64,000 bases of DNA. It comes from Algiphilus sp022763315. Lineage in GTDB: Bacteria; Pseudomonadota; Gammaproteobacteria; Nevskiales; Nevskiaceae. Shown here one piece after another: positions 47,035 through 58,799 of this stretch. The DNA lies in the NCBI RefSeq assembly GCF_965249985.1, contig NZ_OZ252280.1; one strand, written 5' to 3'. The position numbers and the translations under genes were made by a program. Position 1 is the stretch's first letter. Every line of letters begins with the position of its first letter. Under the pieces are notes generated by a model. That model did no database searches, had not been told where the DNA came from, and was given only the letters and a program-made list of their open reading frames with translations.

Positions 47035-47248
47035 CGCGCCTGCCTCCGTTGATGGCCATCCCGCTCATAACAAGTATTGGCTGCTCACTGGCGGTAATCA
47101 ACGACGGCTGCATGACAATGCGCGCCGCGTGCTCTGCGTTAGGGTGCGTCGGCTGCGCAATCCCCCACTCCGCTGCCGCGTCACGCCATGGACGCCCGGG
47201 CGCACTACCATGGCGCTGCATTCACATCCTGGCAGGTGCTTGTTGGGC

Positions 47249-48163
47249 ATGGCCTCTGAGATCGTTGTCGACAAACTGGTGAAGCGATTTGGGCACGCCA
47301 CGGCCGTGGATGCGATCAGCTTCTCCGTGGACCAGCGCGAGACGGTCGGCCTGCTCGGGCCCAACGGCGCCGGCAAGACCACCACCATGCGCATCCTCGC
47401 CGGTCTGTCACCGGCCGATGGCGGTACGGTGCAACTCGCGGGTCTGGACGCCAGAACCCAGGGCCGCGAAGTCCGGCGACTGCTGGGCGTGGTCACCCAG
47501 CAGGATGGTCTGGACGTGGAGATCAGCGTTCGCGAGAACCTGACGGTCTACGGTTACCTCTGCGGCCTGTCGCGACAGGCCTCGGCCACGCGCGCCGACG
47601 CGGTGCTCGCCTTCTTCGGCCTGGAAGGCCGGGCCAATGACGAGGTCGACGCGCTCTCCGGCGGCATGAAGCGTCGCCTGGCCATCGCGCGGGCTTGGAT
47701 GACCCGACCGCGCATCATCATCCTCGACGAACCGAGCACGGGCCTGGACCCACACAGCCGGGCGCGGGTCTGGGAGAACCTGGCCGAACTCAAGGCCGGC
47801 GGCGTCACCGTGCTCATGTCGACCCATTACATGGAGGAGGCCGCGGTACTGTGCGACCGCGTCGCCATCATGGATAGAGGCCGGATTCTGGCGCTGGGGC
47901 CGCCACGAGCGCTGATCGCGGAACACGCCGGCCGGGGCGCCATCGAGATTCGCTGCGACGAAGCCCAGCGCGACGCCGTACGCGCGGCCTTGACCGCCAT
48001 CGCCGTACCCTGGCGCGAAATGGGCGCGGTCTTCAGCTTGCCGGACGAAGGCGCGGATCTCGGTCCGGTCGCAACGCTGGCGGGGGTACAGGTGCACCAC
48101 CGACCGGCCCATCTGGAAGACGTCTTCCTGCGGCTCACGGGCAAGGAGCTGGTCGATGACTGA
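47249..48163 (+). CDS. NodI-like ABC transporter ATPase
   Basis: 304 residues: Walker A GPNGAGKTT, Q-loop VVTQQDGLD, signature LSGGMKRRL, Walker B IIILDEPSTGLD and switch His in STHYMEEA. The C-terminal part resembles NodI/DrrA exporters. It is coupled to the permease gene by an 8-nt overlap. Such pairs export lipids, polysaccharide parts or drugs, and the substrate is unknown here. The start is not certain; TTG at 47240 or 47243 is possible. Confidence 0.92.
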   Translation: MASEIVVDKLVKRFGHATAVDAISFSVDQRETVGLLGPNGAGKTTTMRILAGLSPADGGTVQLAGLDARTQGREVRRLLGVVTQQDGLDVEISVRENLTVYGYLCGLSRQASATRADAVLAFFGLEGRANDEVDALSGGMKRRLAIARAWMTRPRIIILDEPSTGLDPHSRARVWENLAELKAGGVTVLMSTHYMEEAAVLCDRVAIMDRGRILALGPPRALIAEHAGRGAIEIRCDEAQRDAVRAALTAIAVPWREMGAVFSLPDEGADLGPVATLAGVQVHHRPAHLEDVFLRLTGKELVDD

Positions 48164-48923
48164 GTTTCGTCTGCGCAGCGTTGCCGGTGTGGTCGAGCGG
48201 CATCGCGTCGCAACACTGCGCACCTGGAAAGTGGCGTTGACCTGGTTCCTGATCGAACCGGCCTTCGTGCTGGTGGCCATGGGTTCCGGCGTCGGCCAAC
48301 TGGTCGTTGAGATTCCCGGACATGGCCCCTACTCGCACTTCGTCACGCCCGGCATCATCATCGGCATGGTGATGTTTCATGCCCTCTTCGATTCGGCATG
48401 GGGTGTGTTCAACCGCATCCAGCAAGGCGCATTCGAAACGCAGCTGACCGCACCGGTCACGGTGACCGAACTGGCCGCCGGTGAAGCCCTGTGGGGCGGC
48501 ATACGCGGTGTCATCTCGACGTTGGCCATCGGAGGCCTAGCGATTCTGCTGGGGTGGTTCCCGCTGTCCGCCCTGCCCGTCACCCTGCTGGTGTCCTTCG
48601 TGGTGGGGGTGCAGTTCGGCGTGGTCGGGCTGTGCTCGGCTTCCGCCTCGCCCAGCATGTCCGCGCTCACGCTGGTCTTCACGGTGATGGCCACGCCGCT
48701 GTTCTTCTTCAGCGGCTCCTTCTTTCCCCTTGAGGTCCTGCCCGACTGGATTGAACCGCTGGCCTGGATCGCGCCCTTGACACCGGGCGTGCATCTGGCC
48801 CGCGGCCTCGCGGAACACAGCCTGGATATCAGCCACGCGCTGAGTGCGCTCTATCTCGTCACATTCACGGTCCTGCTGTTTCCGCTCGCGGCACGCATGC
48901 TGCGGTCGCGGCTGGTGAAATAG
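48156..48923 (+). CDS. NodJ-like ABC-2 permease
   Basis: 255 residues with about six membrane spans of the ABC-2 type: ALTWFLIEPAFVLVAMG at the N-terminus, TPGIIIGMVMFHALFDSAWG, and FFFSGSFFPLEVLPDWIEPL near the C-terminus, close to NodJ. It forms the membrane half of the exporter with the gene upstream. Confidence 0.92.
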   Translation: MTEFRLRSVAGVVERHRVATLRTWKVALTWFLIEPAFVLVAMGSGVGQLVVEIPGHGPYSHFVTPGIIIGMVMFHALFDSAWGVFNRIQQGAFETQLTAPVTVTELAAGEALWGGIRGVISTLAIGGLAILLGWFPLSALPVTLLVSFVVGVQFGVVGLCSASASPSMSALTLVFTVMATPLFFFSGSFFPLEVLPDWIEPLAWIAPLTPGVHLARGLAEHSLDISHALSALYLVTFTVLLFPLAARMLRSRLVK

Positions 48924-49010
48924 CGCCGGCGCAAAGCGCAATGGCTTGCGCCCGCATTAGGGCATGGCCTATACCTTCCCTGATAGCGATCTCTGACAGG
49001 GACAGCAAGG

Positions 49011-50393
49011 ATGACGGCATGGATTGCGGACGGGGCATGGTGGCCGGACACGGTTTTCCGCGCAGCCATCCTGACCCTACCGGCGCTACTGGCCGGCTGC
49101 GACGGCGGCGATTCACACGCGCACGCGGCTGAACCCGGTACGCCTCCCGCGCCCTATGAACCACCGGCACCGACTGAGAACCGCGCTCGCGCCCTAGTGG
49201 AGACGGCGCTGCAAGTTGACCTGGCGACGCAACAAGCAGCGGCCACGGTCTCGATTGCTCCATCGCAACAACCCGGTATCAGCTTCGACATCGGCGCATT
49301 GGAAATTGCGTCGGTGACCAGTGCGCTTGGAACGCTTCGCTTTCGCCAGCAGGAAGGGAGACTCGACATTGGAGTGCCAGCCACCGAAGAGCCCTTCGAA
49401 ATCGTCATCGACTATCGCTTCGAGGCGCAGGACGATTTCAACGGCTGGATGCCTGAGACTGGCGTCTCCTTCTTGTGGCCGGGCTTCTGCGGCAATCTGT
49501 TCCCCTGCCGAGATGCGCCAGCCGCCGGACAGCGCTATCGCCTGAATGTGACAGGAGTGCCCGAAGGCAAGACTGCCATTTATCCGCAGCGCATTCCCGC
49601 GGCAGCACCCGGCTACATGCCAGCCTTGGCGCTTGGTGACTACATGGCGCTCGCATTGGGCACGACCAGCGATGGCACCGAGGTGAAACTCTGGTACTTG
49701 CCCGGTGAGGCCGAGCAGGCAATAAGCGGCACCGCCTATCTCACGCCATCAATGGATTTCTTCGAGCAGACCTACGGGCCCTATGCTTTCGGCGATGTCG
49801 TGGGTTCGGTTTCGGTCCGTTGGGGGCAGGGGCGCTTTGGTGGCATGGAGCACCACCCCTTCTGGCATGTGGCCTCCGAAGCCATCGGGAGCCCCGAAAT
49901 CCATGCGCACGAGGCGGCACACGGCTGGTTTGGGAATGGCGTGCGCATAGCTTGCTGGGAAGATTTCGTTCTTTCAGAAGGCACTGCCAGTTATCTGGCT
50001 GCCCGCGCACTGAGCCCGCAAGGCATCGATTTGTGGCCCGACTATGAATGCCGCCTGCAACGTGTATGCGGCGACGAGCGCATCAATACCGTGGCGCGTC
50101 CAGCAGGCTGCAATGCGATCGAGCTGCGTGACCATCCCCTGTGGTCCGATGTGCCCTACATGAAAGGCGCTTTTTTCCTCAAGCAAGTCGCTGAATTGGT
50201 CGGCGCCGATACCCTTGATGACAGCCTCTCAAGCTTTTATCGGGAGCGCTTTGGCACGGCGGCACGTATGGAAAACCTTGTCGAACACCTTCGTTCCGCT
50301 TTTCCCAGCGAGTCACTGCGCATTGATGCAATCGCCAATGGCTGGCTCTACCAACGTGCGTGTCCCAGCGTGCCTGACCAGGGGTGCCGCTAA
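49011..50393 (+). CDS. M1-type gluzincin metallopeptidase-like lipoprotein
   Basis: 460 residues. The signal ends in a lipobox (LLAGC), so it is lipid-anchored. Catalytic features: GGMEH (in place of the M1 GGMEN-type exopeptidase motif), HEAAH with zinc ligands His300 and His304, and Glu323 nineteen residues after the second His (HExxH-x18-E). YMKGAFFLKQVAELVG gives the usual M1 Tyr-KG helix. Members cleave N-terminal residues from peptides. The N-terminal beta domain is short, about half of the E. coli PepN size. The start follows GACAGGGACAGCAAGG. Confidence 0.78.
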   Translation: MTAWIADGAWWPDTVFRAAILTLPALLAGCDGGDSHAHAAEPGTPPAPYEPPAPTENRARALVETALQVDLATQQAAATVSIAPSQQPGISFDIGALEIASVTSALGTLRFRQQEGRLDIGVPATEEPFEIVIDYRFEAQDDFNGWMPETGVSFLWPGFCGNLFPCRDAPAAGQRYRLNVTGVPEGKTAIYPQRIPAAAPGYMPALALGDYMALALGTTSDGTEVKLWYLPGEAEQAISGTAYLTPSMDFFEQTYGPYAFGDVVGSVSVRWGQGRFGGMEHHPFWHVASEAIGSPEIHAHEAAHGWFGNGVRIACWEDFVLSEGTASYLAARALSPQGIDLWPDYECRLQRVCGDERINTVARPAGCNAIELRDHPLWSDVPYMKGAFFLKQVAELVGADTLDDSLSSFYRERFGTAARMENLVEHLRSAFPSESLRIDAIANGWLYQRACPSVPDQGCR

Positions 50394-50517
50394 CCCCATC
50401 GCGACACCCAATGGGGCGGTCTGTCACGCACAGCAAACAGTCACCTTCGACAAGAAACTTGCGAATCATCCATCACGCCATCTAGCGTGTCGGCATTTAC
50501 ATTCCTGCGGAGTTCCC

Positions 50518-51183
50518 ATGCAGCAGACCATCGTCATCACCGGCGCCAATCGCGGTATCGGCCTGGAACTGGCCCGGCAGTGGCGGCAACGCGGCGGTCA
50601 CGTCATCGCCGTGGTGCGCACGGCCTCGGACGCCCTCAAGGCACTGGACGTCGCCATCATCGATGGCATCGACGTTTCGCGCGACGACCACATGCCCGCG
50701 CTGCGCTCGGCGCTGGCGGATACGTCCATCGATACGCTCTACCTGAATGCCGGAGTGATGCACTCGGAAAGCCTGGATGACATGGATTTCGACCGCATCC
50801 GCGATCAGTTCGAGATCAATACCCTCGGCCCGCTGCGCGTGGTCTGTGCCCTGCTCGACCGCATGCACGAAGGCGGCAAGATCGGGCTGATGACCTCGCG
50901 CATGGGCTCGATTGCGGACAACGATTCAGGCGCGAAGTACGGCTATCGCATCAGCAAGGCCGGCCTGAATGCCGCCGGAAAATCCCTGGCCGTCGATCTC
51001 GCGCCGCGCGGCATCGCGGTGGCCATTCTGCACCCGGGCTTCGTGCGCACCGACATGACCCAGGGCAACGGCCATATCGACCCGCCCGAGGCAGCGGAGC
51101 GCCTGATCCAGCGCATGGATGCGCTGGAGCTGCAGGACTCCGGCACCTTCTGGCACTCCGACGGCAGCGTGCTGCCCTGGTAG
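50518..51183 (+). CDS. Short-chain dehydrogenase, CsgA-like small type
   Basis: 221 residues. It has TGANRGIGLELARQW for NAD(P), NAGVM, and the catalytic YGYRISK (Tyr and Lys). The compact length and the MTSRMGSIADN segment match the CsgA/C-factor-like SDRs. The substrate is unknown. It is a single gene 125 bp after the metallopeptidase. GCGGAG precedes the start. Confidence 0.9.
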   Translation: MQQTIVITGANRGIGLELARQWRQRGGHVIAVVRTASDALKALDVAIIDGIDVSRDDHMPALRSALADTSIDTLYLNAGVMHSESLDDMDFDRIRDQFEINTLGPLRVVCALLDRMHEGGKIGLMTSRMGSIADNDSGAKYGYRISKAGLNAAGKSLAVDLAPRGIAVAILHPGFVRTDMTQGNGHIDPPEAAERLIQRMDALELQDSGTFWHSDGSVLPW

Positions 51184-51207
51184 CGCGTTCGGCGCCGCGG
51201 CGCGGAT

Positions 51208-52995
51208 TCAGAACCAGGCGTCCTGCATCTCCAGCGCACTGGCCTCGCCATCGGCGACGATGCGCGCCCACTGCGCGATCTGCGGCAGCTCGCGGTGAAA
51301 GAAGTACTGCGCCGCCTGTCGCTTGCCAGCATAGAAGGCGCGGTCGCGGTCGCCGCTGGCGGTGGCTTCATCGGCTGCGAGCGCCTGCTCCAGCCAGATC
51401 CAGGCGATCACGACATGGCCGAGCATGTCGAGATAGGCGCTGGCATTGGCCAGGTAGGCCTCGGGCGTGGCCACGCGTTCCATGACACGGCGCGTGGTGC
51501 TGGCAACCGTTTCAATCGCCTCCGCCAGCTGCTTGGCGTAGGCCTGCAGCGCCGGACGCGTGCTGGCGCGCTCGGCCGTCTCGCCGATGGTGCGCAACAG
51601 CAGCTTGAGGGCGGCGCCCTGTCGCATGGTCACCTTGCGGCCCAGCAGGTCGATGGCCTGGATGCCGTTGGTGCCCTCGTGAATCGGATTCAGCCGGTTG
51701 TCGCGGTAGAAGCGCTCGACCGGATATTCGCGGGTATAGCCGTAACCGCCAAGCACCTGGATGGCGAGCTTGTTCGCCTCCAAGCCGTACTCGGAGGGCC
51801 ACGCCTTGGCGATGGGCGTGAGGATGTCGAGCAGCAGGCCGAGCTGGTCGCGATCCTCGGCGTCGTCGCTGGTGGCCTGACGGTCGACCAGTCGGGCGCA
51901 GTACAGGCATAGCGCCAGGGCGCCCTCGCAGTAGGCCTTCTGCGCGAGCAGCATGCGCCGCACGTCCGTGTGTTCGATGATCGGGACCGGCGGATCGCTC
52001 GGCGCACTTCCGGCCTTGCGCCCCTGCGGCCGGCCACGGGCGTAGTCCAGCGCATGCAGATAGCCGGTATAACCGAGCACGGCCGCGCCCATGCCGACAC
52101 CAATGCGCGCCTCGTTCATCATGTGGAACATGCCGGCCAGCCCCTGCCCGGCTTCGCCGACGAGATGCCCGACGCAGGCGTCGTTGTCACCGAAGCTCAG
52201 CACCGTATTGACGGTACCGCGATACCCCATCTTGTGATTGAGGCCCACCAGGCGGACGTCGTTGCGTGCGCCGACGCTGCCGTCGTCGCCGACGTGCGAG
52301 CGCGGCACGACGAAGAGGGAAATGCCCTTGGTGCCGGCCGGTGCGCCGTCGATGCGTGCCAGCACCATGTGCACGATGTTCTCGGCCAGCTCGTGTTCGC
52401 CGCCGGAAATCCACATCTTGCTGCCCTTGATGCGGTAGCTGCCGTCGTCCTGCGGGATGGCGCGGGTGCGGATATCGCCCAGCGACGACCCGGCCTGTGG
52501 CTCCGACAGACACATCGTGCCGAAGAAGCGGCCGGCGATCATCGGGCGCATATAGCGCGCCTGCTGCGCCTCGGACCCGACGACCTTGAGCAGATTGGCG
52601 GCAGCCCCGGTCAGAAAGGGATAGCCCGCCGTGCCGATATTGGCCGCGGAAAACAGCGCGTTGACCGTCTGCCCCACGGTATAGGGCAGCTGCAGCCCAC
52701 CGTCGGCCTCGTCAAAGGCCGCGCCCAGAAAACCGCCCTCGATATAGGCATCCAGCGCCTTCTTCACGGCAGGGATGAGGTGCACACGCTCGCCGTCAAA
52801 GGTGGGCTCGTTCGCGTCCAGCTCGGCGGCGTGGCTGGCGAATTCCTCTTCCGCAAGGGTTTCGGCGGCGTCGATCACCGCGTCGAAGGTGGTGCGGTCG
52901 TGCTGTGCGAAGCGCGCGTGGTGGCACAACGCGGCCACGTCGAGCCACTCATAGAGCAGGAAATCCAGATCACGTCGGCGAATCAAGAGATGCAT
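51208..52995 (-). CDS. Acyl-CoA dehydrogenase, DmdC-type
   Basis: 595 residues, the length of the long DmdC/FadE-like type with an extra C-terminal helix domain (PF12806). FAD and substrate signatures are MCLSEPQAGSSLGDIRTRA and KMWISGGEHELAENIVHM, and the probable base is the Glu in HEGTNGIQAIDLLGRK. DmdC oxidises 3-methylmercaptopropionyl-CoA in DMSP degradation; other members act on medium or long acyl-CoA. No DmdA/B/D gene is nearby, so a general beta-oxidation role is equally likely. Confidence 0.88.
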   Translation of the reverse strand: MHLLIRRRDLDFLLYEWLDVAALCHHARFAQHDRTTFDAVIDAAETLAEEEFASHAAELDANEPTFDGERVHLIPAVKKALDAYIEGGFLGAAFDEADGGLQLPYTVGQTVNALFSAANIGTAGYPFLTGAAANLLKVVGSEAQQARYMRPMIAGRFFGTMCLSEPQAGSSLGDIRTRAIPQDDGSYRIKGSKMWISGGEHELAENIVHMVLARIDGAPAGTKGISLFVVPRSHVGDDGSVGARNDVRLVGLNHKMGYRGTVNTVLSFGDNDACVGHLVGEAGQGLAGMFHMMNEARIGVGMGAAVLGYTGYLHALDYARGRPQGRKAGSAPSDPPVPIIEHTDVRRMLLAQKAYCEGALALCLYCARLVDRQATSDDAEDRDQLGLLLDILTPIAKAWPSEYGLEANKLAIQVLGGYGYTREYPVERFYRDNRLNPIHEGTNGIQAIDLLGRKVTMRQGAALKLLLRTIGETAERASTRPALQAYAKQLAEAIETVASTTRRVMERVATPEAYLANASAYLDMLGHVVIAWIWLEQALAADEATASGDRDRAFYAGKRQAAQYFFHRELPQIAQWARIVADGEASALEMQDAWF

Positions 52996-53117
52996 GCGGG
53001 CCCCGGCTATGGATCGTTTCGCGGCAGTCTAGCAATGCGCCGCCCCGGATTTCGGTAGAACTCGACGCGCTTCGTCATGGCCGCAGGATGCAACAATTCG
53101 GCTTCGGTCAGCGCCGA

Positions 53118-54194
53118 TCAGGCCGCGCGTCGGGCTCCAAGGCGCAGGCCGAGACCGGCCAGCTCCAGCAACAGCCAGGCAGCCGCCAGCGCCAGGAAGA
53201 AGGCCGCGTATTGACGCAGAAATTGCTGCAGTAAGGCCGGCACATGCCCCTTGTAGATGCCCTTCGTCAGACCGAGCGCCGGGTTCGCCCGGCCGAGCAC
53301 ACGGGCATGGCGCAGGAAGTGATCCAGACCCGCGGATCCCATGCGCGCAGCCTGCAATGCAGCGGCGTGGGCCGCATCGTGCGCGGTGGGAAGCCAACGC
53401 AGCAGCGGCGCCCCGCCAGCATGCAGCGCATAGGCACCCCCGGGCCTGCGCGAAAACTGCGCGGCGTGCCGCAGCTGATCCGGATGCACCACATGGCGCA
53501 GGACGCGCTGCGCCGGGGCGACCCCCATCGCATCGGTCAGCGCAGTGGCATCATCCATGAGCCGGCGCAGCGCCCGGCTGTCCCCGCCACGCACAACCTG
53601 CTGAGCCTGGCGGCTGATGTGTGCCGAAAGCGCGGGGCTGAGCGCCTGATTGCGACGCGCAGCCTTGATTACGGCCGTGCCGCCGTCCGCCGCAGGCAGC
53701 GCCGTCAGCGCCAACCCCGCCACGGACAGGCCGACGATGAAGGGGTCGACTGCCTCGCCGCGCAGCCCGCGTCCGGACTGGATGGCCAGATCGCGCACAT
53801 CGCCAAACACGAAGAGGTCGGAGACGATGGCCGCCACCAGCCCGGGCGCATCCTCCGCGCGACCGGTAAGCGCACCAAGAGCCGCCGAGCGCAGCGGGGC
53901 ATACCAGTCCTGCCGTGCCTGCCGATGGAAGTCGGCACGCAGCGCCAGCAGGCGGGCGCGTGTCGCGTCCGGCGCCGCATGCTGCCGCAGGCCTTCTTCG
54001 ACGACGAGCAGCGCCGCCTGATCGTGGCCTGCCACATGCAGGCGACGCGCCTCCGCATGGTGGTCCAGCGGCGGCAGTTGCATCAGGCTCCAGTGCGCGC
54101 GCGCCGCGGGCCAGTCCTGCACGCAAATCACCAACAGCAGGAGTGCGATGGCTCCCCGCAAGAGATGGCCCACGATGCCCAGGCGATAGCGCAT
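53118..54194 (-). CDS. Hypothetical membrane-associated protein
   Basis: 358 residues of no recognised family. An N-terminal hydrophobic segment (about 8-24) and another near residues 140-165 are visible, plus a final hydrophobic helix (about 325-350: AAFFLALAAAWLLLELAG). The region between is Ala- and Arg-rich and helical. ATG at 54203 is an alternative. It lies divergent from the acetolactate-synthase-like gene. Confidence 0.6.
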   Translation of the reverse strand: MRYRLGIVGHLLRGAIALLLLVICVQDWPAARAHWSLMQLPPLDHHAEARRLHVAGHDQAALLVVEEGLRQHAAPDATRARLLALRADFHRQARQDWYAPLRSAALGALTGRAEDAPGLVAAIVSDLFVFGDVRDLAIQSGRGLRGEAVDPFIVGLSVAGLALTALPAADGGTAVIKAARRNQALSPALSAHISRQAQQVVRGGDSRALRRLMDDATALTDAMGVAPAQRVLRHVVHPDQLRHAAQFSRRPGGAYALHAGGAPLLRWLPTAHDAAHAAALQAARMGSAGLDHFLRHARVLGRANPALGLTKGIYKGHVPALLQQFLRQYAAFFLALAAAWLLLELAGLGLRLGARRAA

Positions 54195-54330
54195 AGCCCG
54201 CATTGTAGAGAGCGTAGCCTGGGAAAATGACCCTTATGGGACGCACTCCTTTCATCGTGGTTGGGATGGCTGCCACCCGCGACAGTGAAGTCCGGCATGA
54301 TGATCAGGGTCGACGAACCGGGGGGAAGAC

Positions 54331-55986
<1,656 letters not shown>

Positions 55987-56020
55987 TCTACACCATTCCT
56001 GTCGGACCAAGGAGACCCCC

Positions 56021-57448
56021 ATGCTGGCAAAGCAGTACCCCTTCTACGTCGCCAACCGTCCCGAGCAACCCAACGCGGATCTTGAGGTCTTCGACAAGTA
56101 TCACGGCACCCTGGCCACGCGGGTCGCGCTGGCCGACGCCGCCACCATCGACCGTGCCATCGCCGCAGCGGACGCGGCCACCGACGACATGCGCACCATG
56201 CCGCCCTTCGAGCGTCAGAAGGTGCTGCAGCACTGCGTGCAGCGCTTCACCGAGCGCGCAGAAGAGTTGGCCCAGGCACTGTGCATTGAAGCCGGCAAGC
56301 CGATCAAGGACAGCCGAGGCGAAGTGACCCGTCTGATCGACACCTTCCGCATGGCGGCCGAAGAAGCCGTGCGCATGGAAGGCACCGTGATGAATCTGGA
56401 AACGGGGCCGCGCAGCAAGGGCTATCGCGGCCAGTACAAGCGCGTGCCTATCGGCGCCTGCTCCTTCATCTCTCCCTTCAATTTTCCGCTCAATCTGGCG
56501 GCGCACAAGGTGGCCCCGGCAATCGCCGCTGGCTGTCCCTTCGTGCTGAAGCCGGCCAGCCTGACGCCCATCGGGGCGCTGATCATCGCCGAAACCCTGG
56601 CCGAGACCGACCTCCCCGCCGGGGCCTTTTCGGTACTCCCTTGTCGGCGCGACGGCGCGGAGCTGTTCACCACCGACGAGCGCCTGAAGCTGCTGTCCTT
56701 CACCGGTTCGCCTGAAGTCGGCTGGGATTTGAAAGCCCGCGCCGGCAAGAAGAAGGTCGTGCTCGAGCTGGGCGGCAATGCCGCCGTGGTGGTGCACCGC
56801 GACGCCGATCTCGACGACGCCGTGGCGCGCATCGTCTTCGGCGCCTTCTACCAATCCGGGCAGAGCTGCATCGGCGTGCAGCGCATCATCGTGCACAGTG
56901 CGGTCTACGACCGCTTCCGCGACAAGCTGGTCGCTGCCACGGAGCAACTGGTGGCGGGCGACCCCAGCGACGAAAACACATTCGTCGGGCCCCTTATCTC
57001 CGAAAAGGAAGCCGAGCGGCTGGAACACTGGATCACCCAGGCCGTGGATGCCGGCGGGCGGAAGCTGTGCGGCGGCGCGCGCGAGGGCGCCATGCTGACC
57101 GCTACCCTGCTGGAGGATGTCCCGCGCGATCAGCCGATCTGTGTCGAGGAAGCCTTCGGCCCGGTGGCGGTGCTGAGCCGCTTCGATGACTTCAGCGCCG
57201 CGCTGGACGAGGTCAATGACAGCGTCTTCGGGCTGCAGGCCGGCATCTTCACCCGCGACCTGTACTGCATGCTTGAAGCCTGGGATCGCCTGGAGGTCGG
57301 CGGCGTGGTGATCGGCGACGTGCCCTCCTGGCGCGCCGACAACATGCCGTACGGCGGCGTCAAGGACAGTGGCATCGGGCGGGAAGGCGTGCGTTTTGCA
57401 ATGGAGGACATGACCGAGATCCGCAATCTCGTCATCCGCATGCCTTGA
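56021..57448 (+). CDS. NAD(P)-dependent aldehyde dehydrogenase
   Basis: 475 residues. Motifs: SPFNFPLNLAAHKVAPAIAA, FTGSPEVGWDLK, ELGGN (general-base Glu) and the nucleophile Cys283 in GQSCIGVQR. The end GGVKDSGIGREGVRFAMEDM is typical. By overall pattern it groups with succinate-semialdehyde/lactaldehyde-type enzymes. It is 34 bp after the thiamine-diphosphate enzyme gene. Confidence 0.92.
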   Translation: MLAKQYPFYVANRPEQPNADLEVFDKYHGTLATRVALADAATIDRAIAAADAATDDMRTMPPFERQKVLQHCVQRFTERAEELAQALCIEAGKPIKDSRGEVTRLIDTFRMAAEEAVRMEGTVMNLETGPRSKGYRGQYKRVPIGACSFISPFNFPLNLAAHKVAPAIAAGCPFVLKPASLTPIGALIIAETLAETDLPAGAFSVLPCRRDGAELFTTDERLKLLSFTGSPEVGWDLKARAGKKKVVLELGGNAAVVVHRDADLDDAVARIVFGAFYQSGQSCIGVQRIIVHSAVYDRFRDKLVAATEQLVAGDPSDENTFVGPLISEKEAERLEHWITQAVDAGGRKLCGGAREGAMLTATLLEDVPRDQPICVEEAFGPVAVLSRFDDFSAALDEVNDSVFGLQAGIFTRDLYCMLEAWDRLEVGGVVIGDVPSWRADNMPYGGVKDSGIGREGVRFAMEDMTEIRNLVIRMP

Positions 57449-57516
57449 ATCGGGCTGTCGCACCGGCTCGCCGCGGGACGCGGAAGCGGCAGCTAGCGCA
57501 TCGACCGTGCCGGAGA

Positions 57517-57915
57517 CTACTCCACCGGCTTCCAGCGAATGGCGACCTGACGCTTGCCCCATTCGCGGGCGGCGGCTTCGTCGAGCCCCATGAAGATGTC
57601 GATCTTGTTCTGCCAGCGCTTGTTCATCTTGTCGCGCACGATCCACGTGCCGGGCAGGCCTTCGATCTTCACTTCGGTGTTGTGGCGCAGCCCTTTTTCG
57701 ATCAGATCACGCGAGACGGCGATGGCGCGCATGCCCGGCACGAGCTGATCGCCCCACGCGGCCAGGCCGATATTGCCCTTCTTGGTCTGTGCCTCGGTGG
57801 CGTTATAGGCCGTGGCCGTCACGGTAGTGGTCTGCCACCCCTCTTGGCCGCCGCAACCCGCCAGCATGGCGCTGATGACGAAGGCCCCCGCCGCGATCCC
57901 AGAGAAGCGCTTCAT
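57517..57915 (-). CDS. 3D-domain lipoprotein
   Basis: 132 residues with a lipoprotein signal (lipobox LAGC). The mature part is a 3D domain (PF06725-like, double-psi beta-barrel): TATAYNATEAQT, IAVSRDLIEKGLRHNTEVKI, VRDKMNKRWQNKIDIFMG and EWGKR, the pattern shared with the C-terminal part of MltA lytic transglycosylases. It may act on peptidoglycan. GAGGG precedes the ATG at 57915; the frame opens at 58092. Confidence 0.85.
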   Translation of the reverse strand: MKRFSGIAAGAFVISAMLAGCGGQEGWQTTTVTATAYNATEAQTKKGNIGLAAWGDQLVPGMRAIAVSRDLIEKGLRHNTEVKIEGLPGTWIVRDKMNKRWQNKIDIFMGLDEAAAREWGKRQVAIRWKPVE

Positions 57916-58007
57916 ATGCGATCCCTCATGTAGACGTCCGCGCAGGGTGCCTCTAGGCTGTCGCCATCTCAAGTGAAGCCGCGGCCTGTCCGAAAGCCGT
58001 CCATTCC

Positions 58008-58799
58008 ATGCGCTACCCCCAGTTCCAGGTCGATGCCTTTGCCGATCGGGTCTTTGCCGGCAATCCCGCGGCCGTGGTACCGCTATCGGCATGGCCTCAC
58101 GATGCGCTGCTGCAAGCCATCGCCCACGAGAATCAGCTCTCCGAGACCGCCTTCTTCGTGCCCGAAGGCGACGACTACGCGCTGCGCTGGTTCACGCCTA
58201 CGCGCGAAGTCGATTTGTGCGGCCATGCCACCCTCGCCACCGCGCATGTCCTGTTCACGCATCTGGGCTGCAGCTCGAAGCAGCTGCGCTTTCGCACGCG
58301 CAGTGGCGTGCTGCAGGTGGAACGCGAGCAAGGGCTGCTGTGGATGGACTTCCCGGCACAGCCCGCCACACCCACTGCCGCCCCGGTTGCATTGCTACAA
58401 GCCATCGGGCAAGAGCCCCACGCCGTGCTGGCGGCCAGCGACTGGATGGTCGTGCTCGATGATCCGGCGGCGGTCGAGGCGCTGGCGCCGGACTTCGGCC
58501 TGTTGCAGCAACTCGATCGACGCGGGGTCATCGTCACTGCCCCTGGGGCGGCGCCGGTCGATTTCGTGAGTCGCTTCTTTGCGCCGCGCTATGGCATCGC
58601 CGAAGACCCCGTCACCGGCTCAGCCCATTGCACCCTTGGCCCCTACTGGCGGGAACGCCTGGGCAAGGACAGCCTACTGGGGGAGCAGCGCTCGCAGCGG
58701 GGCGGCCGGGTGCAGTGCCGAGTAGGTGACACGCGCGTACAGCTGGGCGGTACGGCAGTGACTTTTCTGGAGGGCACGATCCACGTGCCTGGCGACTAG
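58008..58799 (+). CDS. PhzF-family isomerase-like protein
   Basis: 263 residues. The fold signature is FQVDAFADRVFAGNPAAVVP at the N-terminus, the catalytic-type Glu46 in ENQLSETAFF, LCGHATLATAHVL, and EDPVTGSAHCTL near the C-terminus. PhzF proteins resemble diaminopimelate epimerase; PhzF itself isomerises a phenazine precursor, but most chromosomal members have unknown roles. It shares a 4-nt CTAG overlap with the convergent HIT gene. Confidence 0.92.
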   Translation: MRYPQFQVDAFADRVFAGNPAAVVPLSAWPHDALLQAIAHENQLSETAFFVPEGDDYALRWFTPTREVDLCGHATLATAHVLFTHLGCSSKQLRFRTRSGVLQVEREQGLLWMDFPAQPATPTAAPVALLQAIGQEPHAVLAASDWMVVLDDPAAVEALAPDFGLLQQLDRRGVIVTAPGAAPVDFVSRFFAPRYGIAEDPVTGSAHCTLGPYWRERLGKDSLLGEQRSQRGGRVQCRVGDTRVQLGGTAVTFLEGTIHVPGD

